Positions 55,070 to 63,887 of a stretch of 64,000 nt of DNA are shown piece by piece. Below the pieces are notes generated by a model. That model searched no databases, was not told the origin of the DNA, and was given only the letters and a program-made list of their open reading frames with translations. Within the stretch, counting starts at the first letter, position 1. Every line of letters begins with the position of its first letter. This stretch comes from Hyphomicrobiales bacterium (GTDB lineage Bacteria > Pseudomonadota > Alphaproteobacteria > Rhizobiales > Rhizobiaceae). Made by a program: the position numbers and the translations under genes. Location: positions 63,265-127,264 of the forward strand of contig UCMW01000002.1 in assembly GCA_900473745.1 (NCBI GenBank), written 5' to 3'.

Positions 55070-55876
55070 ATGCGCGACGAACTCAGCCAGGACATTTTCG
55101 GGACATTCATTCCGGAACACAGCCACGAGGATCCTGTGCGCCGGGCGCAGATCCAGATGAAGCGTCCGCTGCCGAAGCGCTTCTACAAAAGCGTCGGTAT
55201 GGAGGAGCGCGAGGGCGGATTCTCGATCACTCTGGATGGCAAGCCGGTGAAGACACCGGCCAAGAACTTCCTGAACCTGCCGACACGCGCGGCGGCCGAA
55301 CTCGTGATGGCAGAATGGGCTGGGCAGGGCGAACACATCGACCCCGCGACCATGCCGATCACCAAGCTCGCCAACACCGCGATCGATGCCGTCTCCAACA
55401 GCCTCGCCGAGGTGTTCGACGAGATCGTCCGCTTTGCCGGCACGGACATGCTCTGCTACCGCGCCGACGGTCCGAAAGAACTCATCGACCGCCAGGCGGC
55501 CCGCTGGGATCCGGTGCTTTCCTGGGCAGCGACGGCCCACGGCGCCCGCTTCTTTCTGGTGGAAGGCGTCATGCATCAGGAGCAGCCGGCCGAGGCCGTT
55601 GCGGCTTACGCGCGCGCCCTCGAACGTTACCGTGATCCCTTCCTGATCTCCTGCGTCAACGTCGTGACGACACTCACCGGCTCGGCGGTTCTGGCACTTG
55701 CTCATGCGGATGGCGCTTTTGACCTCGACGAGGTCTGGTCGTTGGCACATCTCGACGAGGACTGGACGATCGAGCATTGGGGCACCGATCTGGAGGCCGA
55801 GGCGAGGCGCGAGGCCCGCTACGGCGAATATGCGTCGGCCGCAGCGCTCTTCCAGGCGCTTCAGCCGCAAAGTTAA
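55070..55876 (+). CDS. ATP12-family F1-ATPase assembly chaperone
   Basis: 268 residues. In mitochondria Atp12 chaperones the F1 alpha subunit; alphaproteobacteria carry homologues. RPLPKRFYKSVGMEEREGGFSITLDGKPVKTPAKN (split), AEWAGQGEHIDPATMPITKLANTAID and DEDWTIEHWGTDLEAEARREAR are the family hallmarks. ATG 55070 has GGAG six bases upstream; TTG 55067 is possible. Last gene of the pseudouridine synthase-HAD-atp12 cluster. Confidence 0.93.
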   Translation: MRDELSQDIFGTFIPEHSHEDPVRRAQIQMKRPLPKRFYKSVGMEEREGGFSITLDGKPVKTPAKNFLNLPTRAAAELVMAEWAGQGEHIDPATMPITKLANTAIDAVSNSLAEVFDEIVRFAGTDMLCYRADGPKELIDRQAARWDPVLSWAATAHGARFFLVEGVMHQEQPAEAVAAYARALERYRDPFLISCVNVVTTLTGSAVLALAHADGAFDLDEVWSLAHLDEDWTIEHWGTDLEAEARREARYGEYASAAALFQALQPQS

Positions 55877-55939
55877 CCGTCCACTAACCATAAATGGCGA
55901 ATTGTCGGATTGGTCCAGAATCACCAGTCCGGGGTCGTC

Positions 55940-56758
55940 ATGTTCACTCGCAGTCTCCGCATCGCCGCAGCCGTCGGGCTCCTCATGATGTTGGCATCCT
56001 GTTCGCTGCTGCATGGCCGAAGCATCGACCGGCCGCTGATCTACTACGTCCGCAATGTCACCGTTATGGCTGACGCCCGCATCCCGCTCGACCTGATCGA
56101 AAGCGTCGATCGTCGGGTCTCGTCCGCGATCGCCGCGACACGTCCGCCCCAGGGTGCCGAACGTGTCGTGCTGCTCGTCAAGATCGACCGCCTCGGCTTC
56201 GGGGAGGGCGCGCGCCGTCGTCTCGCCCAGGTGAAGTTCACGGTGACGGCGACCTCCGTTGAGACGGGTGAGCCGGTGGCCCAAGGGGCGTTCACGGTGA
56301 ACAGTCCGACGGATGAACCGCGCTGGGCCCGTCAGGCGCTGGCCGAGGAGATCGCCGCGCGCATCCGCTTTGCCTTTTCGCTGACCACACCCCGGATCCG
56401 CAAGGCCATGCCGCCGGCCCGTACCATCTCCACGCGTCTCAAGACCGATCCGGCACCGGTGATCGTGCCGAACACGTCGGCCGGATCCACACGCGCCGCC
56501 ATTGCTCCGATGTCGTCGTCGCAGAAACCCGTCGTGGTCACGGCACCTGTCATTCCGACTGCACCCGTAGCCCAGGAAATGGCCGCTCCGCCGGTGATCG
56601 AGGCTCAACAAACGCGTCCCGCCGCGCCGGCGCAGCCGGCCCGTCGGTCTGCCGATATCGTTGAGGGCACACCTGTGGAGCAGGGCGCGGTCGGCACGAT
56701 TCGCCTTCGGCCCGACTGCGACCCGGCCGTGACAGCGGATTGCGCGGCGGCGCCGTGA
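55940..56758 (+). CDS. Hypothetical lipoprotein, Ala/Pro-rich C terminus
   Basis: 272 residues. Signal peptide with lipobox MLASC (Cys about 20). The first ~130 residues of the mature part contain VRNVTVMADARIPLDLIESVDRRV and VTATSVETGEPVAQGAFTV, a small beta-rich fold; the rest is Pro/Ala/Thr-rich and probably extended in the periplasm. No family named. It lies alone between atp12 and the B12 riboswitch. Confidence 0.75.
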   Translation: MFTRSLRIAAAVGLLMMLASCSLLHGRSIDRPLIYYVRNVTVMADARIPLDLIESVDRRVSSAIAATRPPQGAERVVLLVKIDRLGFGEGARRRLAQVKFTVTATSVETGEPVAQGAFTVNSPTDEPRWARQALAEEIAARIRFAFSLTTPRIRKAMPPARTISTRLKTDPAPVIVPNTSAGSTRAAIAPMSSSQKPVVVTAPVIPTAPVAQEMAAPPVIEAQQTRPAAPAQPARRSADIVEGTPVEQGAVGTIRLRPDCDPAVTADCAAAP

Positions 56759-56842
56759 TTCCCCACGTGGCGCAAGCGCGCATCGCAGCGCCGCAGCCGT
56801 GATTGACTCGCCCCCCACCTCGGCCTAATCCTCGTCATGGAT

Positions 56843-57181
56843 GGTTTCCGGACGGCAGAGATGTTGTCCGGAGAGCAAAAGGGAATGCGAAGGCGTGGAC
56901 CCATATCGGGCACACCGAACGCAGCCGACCCCGCGACTGTATTGCAACGAGGGTTCTCCATCCGCTCTGCCGGTTTTGATGGCGACGGGTCGCGGGGTGC
57001 GACCGGCCTTTCGAAGACCGCAGGACGGAAAAGCCACTTGGGTGGCAGCACGATCAGCCGGGGTTGGACGCCTCTTTCTCTACGAATCGTCCGCTCTTTC
57101 GTGTTGTCGCAAACCCTGGGAAGGCGAGGAGAACCCGACGGTCCTTTCAAAGACCACGACCTGCGAGCCAGGAGACCTGCC
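56843..57181 (+). promoter_or_regulatory. Cobalamin riboswitch controlling the cob operon
   Basis: Conserved AdoCbl aptamer pieces in order: AAAAGGGAATGCG (56877), GCAGCCGACCCCGCGACTG (56921), AAAAGCCACTT (57029), CTGGGAAGGCG (57116) and the B12 box AGCCAGGAGACCTGCC (57166-57181). The stretch before it (56759-56842) shows no gene. Between the B12 box and cobU, 202 bases include a perfect hairpin GCGCATGC / GCATGCGC (57324-57344) that could be part of the expression platform. No gene is supported in 56759-57383. Confidence 0.92.
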
Positions 57182-57383
57182 ATCCACGGGCATGGTGCCC
57201 ACACTGGGGAGGTTTCCCCGTTGCCAGCACGGAGGTTGTCGTGGCGACGTTTTGCATCCGCGGGTCCGCGAGGCCCCGCCGGTGCCGGTCCGTTTTGGCG
57301 GATCGTGCATCGATTGATTCTTTGCGCATGCCCGTAGCATGCGCCGTCGCAGTTTTGCGTGCGGTCGGAGGCCCTAGGACTCC

Positions 57384-57914
57384 ATGACCGCATCCCATTC
57401 CCGATCCATCCTGGTTCTCGGCGGTGCCCGCTCGGGCAAGTCGCGTTTTGCCGAAGGTTTGGCGCGCGACACCGGCTTAGAGAAGATCTACCTTGCCACC
57501 GGCCGCGCCTGGGACGACGAGATGCGAGCGCGCATCGAGACCCACAAGGCCGACCGTGTCGATGATGGCTGGACCACCCATGAGGAACCACTGGACCTGA
57601 TCGGTGCGCTGAAGACGCTAGATCAGCCCGACCACGTCATCCTCGCCGACTGCCTGACGCTCTGGGTCACCAATCTGATGATGGAAGAAGGCCGTGACGT
57701 CGACGCAGACGGCGCGGCACTCGCCGCCAGTCTTAGGGAATTCCAGGCCACCGTCATCTTCGTCTCCAATGAAGTCGGCCTAGGCATCGTGCCCGAGAAC
57801 AAGATGGCCCGCGCCTTTCGCGACCATGCCGGACGTCTCCACCAAGCCATCGCCGCAGAAGCGGCTGAAGTCTATTTTATCGCGGCAGGTTTGCCGTTGA
57901 AAATGAAGGGTTGA
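57384..57914 (+). CDS. cobU: Adenosylcobinamide kinase/guanylyltransferase
   Basis: Bifunctional enzyme (CobP in Pseudomonas nomenclature) phosphorylating adenosylcobinamide and adding GMP in nucleotide-loop assembly. 176 residues. P-loop [32 protein letters not shown], and the nucleotidyl-transfer region [12 protein letters not shown] and [18 protein letters not shown] 57384. First gene of the riboswitch-led operon; cobW follows after 3 bases. Confidence 0.93.
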   Translation: MTASHSRSILVLGGARSGKSRFAEGLARDTGLEKIYLATGRAWDDEMRARIETHKADRVDDGWTTHEEPLDLIGALKTLDQPDHVILADCLTLWVTNLMMEEGRDVDADGAALAASLREFQATVIFVSNEVGLGIVPENKMARAFRDHAGRLHQAIAAEAAEVYFIAAGLPLKMKG

Positions 57915-57917
57915 ACC

Positions 57918-58994
57918 ATGTTGCAGCAGAAAATCCCCGCCACCGTCATCACCGGCTTTCTCGGCGCGGGCAAGACCACGATCATCCGCAACATGCTGAT
58001 GAATGCCGGCGGCAAGAAGATCGCGCTGATCATCAACGAATTCGGTGACCTTGGCGTCGATGGCGACGTCTTGAAGGGCTGCGGCGCAGACAATTGCACA
58101 GAGGACGACATCATCGAGCTCACCAACGGCTGCATCTGCTGCACGGTCGCCGACGACTTCGTGCCGACCATGCTGAAGCTGCTGGAGCGTGACGTGAAGC
58201 CCGACCACATCGTCATCGAAACCTCTGGCCTGGCGCTGCCACAGCCGCTGGTCGCCGCCTTCAATTGGCCGGACATTCGCACCCGCGTCACCGTCGATGG
58301 TGTCGTCACCGTCGTCGACAGCGCTGCCGTCGCCGCCGGTCGTTTCGCCGACGACCATGACGCCGTAGCCGCCCAGCGCGCCGAGGACGACAGCGTCGAC
58401 CACGAAAGCCCGATCGAGGAACTGTTCGAGGACCAACTGACCTGCGCCGACCTCATCGTTCTCAACAAGACGGACCTCTTGGACGCAGCCGGCATTGCCG
58501 CCGTGCGCGCCGACGTGACCAGCCGCACAAGCCGCAAGCCGTCGATGATCGAGGCGAAGAACGGCGAAGTGCCGTCGCTCGTCCTGCTCGGCATTGGCGC
58601 CAGCACCGAAGACGACATCGAGAACCGCAAGTCGCATCACGAGCTGGAGCACGAGGCGCTGCATGCCTCCGGCGAGGACCACGACCATCATCATGATCAC
58701 GACGAATTCGAGAGCTTCGTTCTGAAGCTCGGCGCGATCAAGGATGCCTCGGATTTCATCGACCGCCTGAAGCCGGTCATCACCAAGCACGACATCCTGC
58801 GCCTGAAGGGCTTCATCGACGTGCCCGGCAAGCCGATGCGCCTCGTCATCCAGGCCGTCGGCACCCGCATCGACACCTATTTCGACCGTCCCTGGACATC
58901 GAGCGAAAAGCGCGAGACGCGCATCGTTGTCATCGGTCTGCACGAATGGGACTTCGGTGGCGTGGTCGAAGATGTCCAGGCAGCGGCCGGCTGA
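57918..58994 (+). CDS. cobW: Cobalamin biosynthesis GTPase CobW
   Basis: 358-residue G3E GTPase, proposed to handle cobalt for CobNST. Walker A GFLGAGKTTIIRN near residue 13, the metal-binding CxCC in NGCICCTVADD near 72-75, Walker B-type IETSGLALP, GTP-specificity LNKTDLLD, and a His-rich loop EDHDHHHDHDEFES near 253-264. Three bases upstream of cobN, consistent with a joint role in cobalt insertion. Confidence 0.95.
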   Translation: MLQQKIPATVITGFLGAGKTTIIRNMLMNAGGKKIALIINEFGDLGVDGDVLKGCGADNCTEDDIIELTNGCICCTVADDFVPTMLKLLERDVKPDHIVIETSGLALPQPLVAAFNWPDIRTRVTVDGVVTVVDSAAVAAGRFADDHDAVAAQRAEDDSVDHESPIEELFEDQLTCADLIVLNKTDLLDAAGIAAVRADVTSRTSRKPSMIEAKNGEVPSLVLLGIGASTEDDIENRKSHHELEHEALHASGEDHDHHHDHDEFESFVLKLGAIKDASDFIDRLKPVITKHDILRLKGFIDVPGKPMRLVIQAVGTRIDTYFDRPWTSSEKRETRIVVIGLHEWDFGGVVEDVQAAAG

Positions 58995-58997
58995 TCC

Positions 58998-61900
58998 ATG
59001 CATCTGCTTCTCGCCCAGAAGGGATCGATCAGCGACGGCGACGAGGCGATCGATCTCGGCCAGACGCCGGGGGACGTGCTGTTCCTCTCGGCGGCCGACA
59101 CGGAGCTTGCGGCCATTGCCGCAGCCGTGCAGGCGAGGGGCGACCACACGCTTCGCTGGCGGCTCGCCAGCCTGATGAACCTGAAACATCCGATGTCGGT
59201 CGACACCTATATCGAGCGCACGGCGCGCCACGCGCGGTTGATTGTTGTCAGGGCGCTGGGTGGTGCGAGCTATTTTCACTATGCGCTGGAAGCGCTGCAT
59301 GCTGCCGCGCGCCGAAGTGGCGGGACGATCATCGTACTGCCGGGCGATGACAAGCCGGACGAGGGGCTAAGGCCTTTCCAGAACTGCATCGACGAAGATC
59401 GGCAGGCGCTGTGGACCTATCTGACCGAAGGCGGGGCGGGGAATGCCTCGGCGTTTGTATCCTATGCCGAGGCTATTCTCGATGGCACCGACCGACCGGA
59501 GCCCGCGCGGCCTCTGCTGAAAGCCGGCATCTGGTGGCCGGGCAGGGGCGTAATCGGTGTCGAGGAATGGGAAAGGCTGGCTCTCCCTTCTCCCCGTTTA
59601 CGGGGAGAAGGTGCCCAAAGGGCGGATGAGGGGCAACCCGCAGAGGAAGACCAGCCCCTCACCCTGACCCTCTCCCCGCAGGCGGGGAGAGGGAATGTCG
59701 TCCCCCTCTGCTTTTACCGCGCCCTCGTTCAGAGCGGTGAAACAGCGCCGGTCGAAGCCATGGTCGATGCCTTGAAGGCTGAGGGACTGATCCCGCTTCC
59801 GGTCTTCGTCTCGAGCCTCAAGGACCAGGTCTCGGTCGACACGCTGCGCGCCATCTTCACCCGTTTCCCGCCATCGGTGGTCATCAACACGACCGGTTTC
59901 GCCGTCTCGACCCCGGGCGCGGAAAAGCCGTCGACCGTGCTCGACGAGACGGGCGCCGTCGTGCTGCAGGCGATCTTCTCATCCTCGCCACGCAGCACCT
60001 GGGAGGGCTCGACCCAGGGCCTCAGCGCCCGCGATCTGGCGATGAGCGTCGCCTTGCCGGAAGTGGATGGCCGCGTGCTGACACGCGCCGTCTCTTTCAA
60101 GTCCAAGGCGCGGTTCGACGAACGCGTCGAGACCAATCTCGTCAGCCACGAGCCGGATGCTGGCCGCATGCGCTTCGTCGCGGAGCTCGCCGCCAATTGG
60201 GCGACACTTCGCGCGACCGAGCCTGCGGATCGTCACGTGGCGCTGATCATGGCCAATTACCCGAACCGCGACGGACGCCTTGGCAATGGTGTTGGACTTG
60301 ATACCCCAGCAGGAACGATCGAAGTGATGCGCGCCATGCGCGACGCCGGTTACGACGTCACCGATCTGCCCGCTGACGGCGATATGCTGATGCAAGCCTT
60401 GATGGCCGGCCCGACCAATGCGGCGAATGACGGACGGGTTGTCCGGGAGCGTCTTTCAGTTAGCAATTACATTGAGTTCTTCCAGGATCTTCCCAAAGAG
60501 GTTCAGGACCGAGTCACCGCCCGATGGGGTGCCCCGGAGACCGACCCCTTCCATCTCGACGGTGCCTTCGCGCTGCCGCTGATGCTCTTCGGCAAGCTCA
60601 TGATCGGCATCCAACCGGCCCGTGGCTACAACATCGACCCCAAGGAAACCTATCATTCCCCAGACCTCGTCCCGCCGCATGGCTATCTCGCCTTCTACGC
60701 CTTCCTGAGGCGGGAATTCGGCGCGCAGGCCATCATCCACATGGGCAAACATGGCAATCTCGAATGGCTGCCGGGCAAGGCGCTGGCACTGTCTGAGACC
60801 TGTTTCCCGGAAGCCATCTTCGGGCCGCTCCCGCATCTCTATCCCTTCATCGTCAATGATCCCGGCGAAGGTACCCAGGCCAAGCGCCGGACCTCCGCCG
60901 TCATCATCGACCACCTGACGCCACCGCTGACGCGGGCCGAAAGTTATGGCCCGCTGAAGGATCTGGAAGCGCTGGTCGACGAATACTACGAGGCCGCGGG
61001 CGGCGATCCGCGCCGGCTGGTCCTGCTGAAAAAGCAGATCCTGGAACTGATTGCCGATATCGGCCTCGACCAGGATGCCGGCATCGCGAAAGGCGATGCG
61101 GAGGATCAGGCGCTGGAAAAGCTCGACGCCTATCTCTGCGACTTGAAGGAAATGCAGATCCGTGACGGGCTGCACATCTTCGGCCTTGCGCCGGAGGGGC
61201 GGCTGTTGACAGATCTTGTTGTGGCGCTCGCCCGCGTGCCACGCGGTCAGGGCGAGGGCGGTGATGCCAGTTTGCAGCGGGCGATCGCGGGGGATCTGCA
61301 GCTGCTCTCCCCCCTTGTGGGGGAGATGTCGCCGCAGCCGACAGATGGGGGTATGCTCCAGGCGCAGAGGTTTGATTTACCCCCCTCTGGCCTGCCGGCC
61401 ATTTCCCCCACAAGGGGGGAGAAGGGCACTACCGCCGCCGGTGTGCCCCCTTCTCCCCGCAGCCAAGGAGAAGGTGCCCGAAGGGCGGATGCGGGGCAGA
61501 TTTTCGACCCCCTCGACTGCGTGATGTCTGATCCCTGGACCGGGCCAAAACCCGCGATCCTCTCCGACATCACTGACGCCCCCTGGCGCACCCATGGGGA
61601 CACCGTGGAGCGCATCGAACTCCTCGCGGCCAAATTCGTTTCCGGAGAAATGGCCTGCCCGGAAGACTGGCCGCGAACGAAAGCGGTGCTCGCCGAAATC
61701 GAAACTCGCTTGAAACCCGCCGTCGTTTCCTCCGGCCCAGCCGAAATCGAGGGCCTGCTAAAAGGTCTTGCCGGCCGCTTCGTGCCCCCCGGTCCCTCCG
61801 GCGCACCGACGCGTGGGCGGCCGGACGTGCTACCGACGGGCCGAAATTTCTACTCCGTCGACAGCCGCGCCGTGCCGACACCGGCGGCTTACGAACTGGG

Positions 61901-63032
61901 CAAGAAATCCGCCGAGCTGTTGATCCAGCGTTATGTCCAGGATCACGGCGAATGGCCGACCTCCTTCGGCATCACCGCCTGGGGCACTTCCAACATGCGC
62001 ACCGGCGGCGATGATATCGCTCAGGCCTTGGCCCTTGTTGGGGTCAAGCCCCTCTGGGACATGGCGTCGCGCCGCGTCACCGGCTTCGAGGTGATCCCGA
62101 TGGCCATGCTCGGCCGGCCGCGTGTCGATGTCACGTTGCGCATCTCCGGCTTCTTCCGTGACGCCTTTCCCGAGCAGATCGCGCTCTTCGACAAGGCGGT
62201 GCGCGCGGTCGCAGGCCTCGACGAGGACGAAGGCGACAATCCGATCGCCGCCCGGGTCCGGGCAGAGACGGGCAAACTGGTCGCCGAAGGACTCGATGAA
62301 ATACAGGCCGCCCGTCGCGCCGGTTACCGAGTCTTCGGCTCCAAGCCAGGCGCCTATGGTGCGGGCCTGCAGGCCCTGATCGATGAGAAGGGCTGGACTG
62401 ATCGCGCCGATCTCGCTGAAAGCTACCTCGTCTGGGGCGGTTATGCCTATGGCGCGGGCGAGGAGGGCAAGGCGGAACGCGGCCTGTTCGAGGAACGGCT
62501 GCGCTCCGTCCAGGCGGTGGTTCAGAATCAGGACAACCGCGAGCACGACCTGCTCGACAGCGACGACTACTACCAGTTCGAGGGCGGCATGACGGCAGCG
62601 ATCGAGCATGTGGCGGGTGTGAGGCCGAAGGTCTATCACAACGACCATTCGCGGCCGGAGAAGCCTGTGATCCGCAGCCTGGAGGAAGAGATCGGCCGCG
62701 TCGTGCGCGCCCGCGTCGTCAATCCCAAATGGATCGAGGGTGTCATGCGCCATGGCTACAAGGGTGCCTTCGAGATCACCGCGACGGTTGATTATATGTT
62801 CGCTTTCGCCGCAACGACCGGCGCCGTGCGCGACCACCATTTTGAAGCCGTCTATCAGGCCTTCGTCCTCGACGAGCGCGTGCGCGACTTCATGACGGAA
62901 AAGAACGCCCCCGCTCAGAAGGAGTTGGCCGAGCGCCTGATCGAGGCAATCGACCGCGGATTGTGGACGCCGAAGAGCAATTCGGCCAAGTTCACCCTCG
63001 TTGAGATGGTTGAAGGAGAGCAACATGCCTGA
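58998..63032 (+). CDS. cobN: Cobaltochelatase subunit CobN carrying in-frame palindromic repeats
   Basis: Large subunit of the aerobic CobNST cobaltochelatase inserting Co2+ into hydrogenobyrinic acid a,c-diamide. 1344 residues, longer than usual (about 1240-1280). Conserved stretches such as GLHIFGLAPEGRLL, DPWTGPKPAILSD and NAPAQKELAERLIEAIDRGLW are intact. Two insertions keep the frame: about residues 196-232 (LPSPRLRGEGAQRADEG...) and 770-834 (LSPLVGEMSPQPTDGG...), translated from palindromic repeats. The ends meet conserved flanks (EEWERL, LCFYRAL; GDLQL, FDPLDC), so the protein probably still folds. ATG overlaps the GFA gene at its end by 8 bases. Confidence 0.93.
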   Translation: MHLLLAQKGSISDGDEAIDLGQTPGDVLFLSAADTELAAIAAAVQARGDHTLRWRLASLMNLKHPMSVDTYIERTARHARLIVVRALGGASYFHYALEALHAAARRSGGTIIVLPGDDKPDEGLRPFQNCIDEDRQALWTYLTEGGAGNASAFVSYAEAILDGTDRPEPARPLLKAGIWWPGRGVIGVEEWERLALPSPRLRGEGAQRADEGQPAEEDQPLTLTLSPQAGRGNVVPLCFYRALVQSGETAPVEAMVDALKAEGLIPLPVFVSSLKDQVSVDTLRAIFTRFPPSVVINTTGFAVSTPGAEKPSTVLDETGAVVLQAIFSSSPRSTWEGSTQGLSARDLAMSVALPEVDGRVLTRAVSFKSKARFDERVETNLVSHEPDAGRMRFVAELAANWATLRATEPADRHVALIMANYPNRDGRLGNGVGLDTPAGTIEVMRAMRDAGYDVTDLPADGDMLMQALMAGPTNAANDGRVVRERLSVSNYIEFFQDLPKEVQDRVTARWGAPETDPFHLDGAFALPLMLFGKLMIGIQPARGYNIDPKETYHSPDLVPPHGYLAFYAFLRREFGAQAIIHMGKHGNLEWLPGKALALSETCFPEAIFGPLPHLYPFIVNDPGEGTQAKRRTSAVIIDHLTPPLTRAESYGPLKDLEALVDEYYEAAGGDPRRLVLLKKQILELIADIGLDQDAGIAKGDAEDQALEKLDAYLCDLKEMQIRDGLHIFGLAPEGRLLTDLVVALARVPRGQGEGGDASLQRAIAGDLQLLSPLVGEMSPQPTDGGMLQAQRFDLPPSGLPAISPTRGEKGTTAAGVPPSPRSQGEGARRADAGQIFDPLDCVMSDPWTGPKPAILSDITDAPWRTHGDTVERIELLAAKFVSGEMACPEDWPRTKAVLAEIETRLKPAVVSSGPAEIEGLLKGLAGRFVPPGPSGAPTRGRPDVLPTGRNFYSVDSRAVPTPAAYELGKKSAELLIQRYVQDHGEWPTSFGITAWGTSNMRTGGDDIAQALALVGVKPLWDMASRRVTGFEVIPMAMLGRPRVDVTLRISGFFRDAFPEQIALFDKAVRAVAGLDEDEGDNPIAARVRAETGKLVAEGLDEIQAARRAGYRVFGSKPGAYGAGLQALIDEKGWTDRADLAESYLVWGGYAYGAGEEGKAERGLFEERLRSVQAVVQNQDNREHDLLDSDDYYQFEGGMTAAIEHVAGVRPKVYHNDHSRPEKPVIRSLEEEIGRVVRARVVNPKWIEGVMRHGYKGAFEITATVDYMFAFAATTGAVRDHHFEAVYQAFVLDERVRDFMTEKNAPAQKELAERLIEAIDRGLWTPKSNSAKFTLVEMVEGEQHA
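59583..59693. repeat. In-frame repeat pair inside cobN (first insertion)
   Basis: 59587-59634 is a CTTCTCCCCG...GGATGAGGGGC unit and 59654-59693 an inverted GCCCCTCACCCTGACCC unit, each with a CTCCCCG/CGGGGAG hairpin. The second unit shares 35 identical bases with 37624-37658 in the rut operon. No stop codon arises in the cobN frame. Confidence 0.9.
61306..61497. repeat. In-frame repeat mosaic inside cobN (second insertion)
   Basis: 61306-61326 (TCTCCCCCCTTGTGGGGGAGA) and 61402-61422 form a near-perfect 21-base inverted pair, each itself a hairpin, enclosing a different dispersed element; 61450-61497 adds a CTTCTCCCCG...GGGGC unit of the same family as in the first insertion. The whole stretch is open in the cobN frame and adds about 64 residues. 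Confidence 0.88.
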
Positions 63033-63444
63033 TGTTCACAGTGGAAAACCGATGGCCTTGAGCGGCCATTGCCTGTGTGGTGGCGTGCGCTTCCGCACGA
63101 CTGGCCTCGTCCGAACCTCCGGCCATTGCCATTGCGAAAGCTGCCGGCGCGCCGCTTCGTCGCCGGTCACCACCTTCTTCACCGTCCCGCGCGAGGGCGC
63201 CGAACTTGGCGGCGAGAGCCTGCGTTTCTATGCCTCCTCGCCGGGCGTACGCCGCGGCTTCTGCGGCAAGTGTGGATCGCCGATGTCCTTTGAGACGGAG
63301 CGCCGGCCCGACGATATCGATTTGTATGTCGCAAGCCTGGATGCCGGGCTTTCCGTTCCGATCCGCGAACACTGGCACTGGGACGAACGCGTTGACTGGC
63401 TTGATATCGTCGACGACCTGCCGAAGAGCGAGGGCGGGGTGTGA
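63025..63444 (+). CDS. GFA-domain (glutathione-dependent formaldehyde-activating-like) protein
   Basis: 139 residues. Zinc-binding cysteine set: SGHCLCGGVRF, GHCHCESCRRA and RRGFCGKCGSPMSF, the GFA fold signature. Predicted cytoplasmic; family members other than Gfa itself are of unknown substrate. ATG 63025 lies within the end of cobN (8-base overlap) with GGAGAG upstream; its stop overlaps the next GTG start. Placement inside the B12-regulated operon is unusual. Confidence 0.88.
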   Translation: MPDVHSGKPMALSGHCLCGGVRFRTTGLVRTSGHCHCESCRRAASSPVTTFFTVPREGAELGGESLRFYASSPGVRRGFCGKCGSPMSFETERRPDDIDLYVASLDAGLSVPIREHWHWDERVDWLDIVDDLPKSEGGV

Positions 63445-63887
63445 CGGAGCTTGTGCATATCGAGCTGGTAGCCGGTGATGACGATGCCTTGGCTAGGGCT
63501 GTCGATGGCATTCTCGATGAGGCGGCAGCAGCGCTGGGACGGCGGTTCGAGGGCCGAAAGGTTCAGCTGCGGGCCGTAGACGCCGGGGGCGCTATGTTGG
63601 GTGGGCTGATCGGCGCGCATTTGCAGCGATGGTTTTTCGTCAAGCTGCTGGCCGTATCGCCCGAAGCGCGCGGCAGAGGCATCGGCGCCAAGCTACTTGC
63701 ACGAGCAGAAACCCACGCGCGCGAGGAGGGACTTGTCGGCATCTATCTCGACACCTTCGATTTTCAGGCGCCGCGCTTTTACCTGCGCGAGGGCTATCGC
63801 GAAATTGGCCGGCTGCCAAAGATCGGCGATGCCCCGCAGCGCATCTGGTTTGCAAAAAAATTCAACGATACCGGGAGTACCACATGA
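63441..63887 (+). CDS. GNAT-family N-acetyltransferase, GTG start
   Basis: 148 residues. Acetyl-CoA binding motif VSPEARGRGIGAKLLARAETHAREEG and the C-terminal FYLREGYREIG are typical GNAT features. GTG 63441 overlaps the GFA stop (GTGA); its own TGA overlaps the cobO ATG. So it is tightly embedded between GFA and cobO. Substrate unknown. Confidence 0.85.
   Translation: MTELVHIELVAGDDDALARAVDGILDEAAAALGRRFEGRKVQLRAVDAGGAMLGGLIGAHLQRWFFVKLLAVSPEARGRGIGAKLLARAETHAREEGLVGIYLDTFDFQAPRFYLREGYREIGRLPKIGDAPQRIWFAKKFNDTGSTT

Noticed and set aside
57384-57914. cobU reading as split or frameshifted because of nearby short frames
   Set aside because: The single frame holds all kinase and guanylyltransferase motifs in order.
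59583-61497. cobN as a pseudogene because of repeat insertions
   Set aside because: The frame remains open across both insertions and the conserved segments on both sides are in register.
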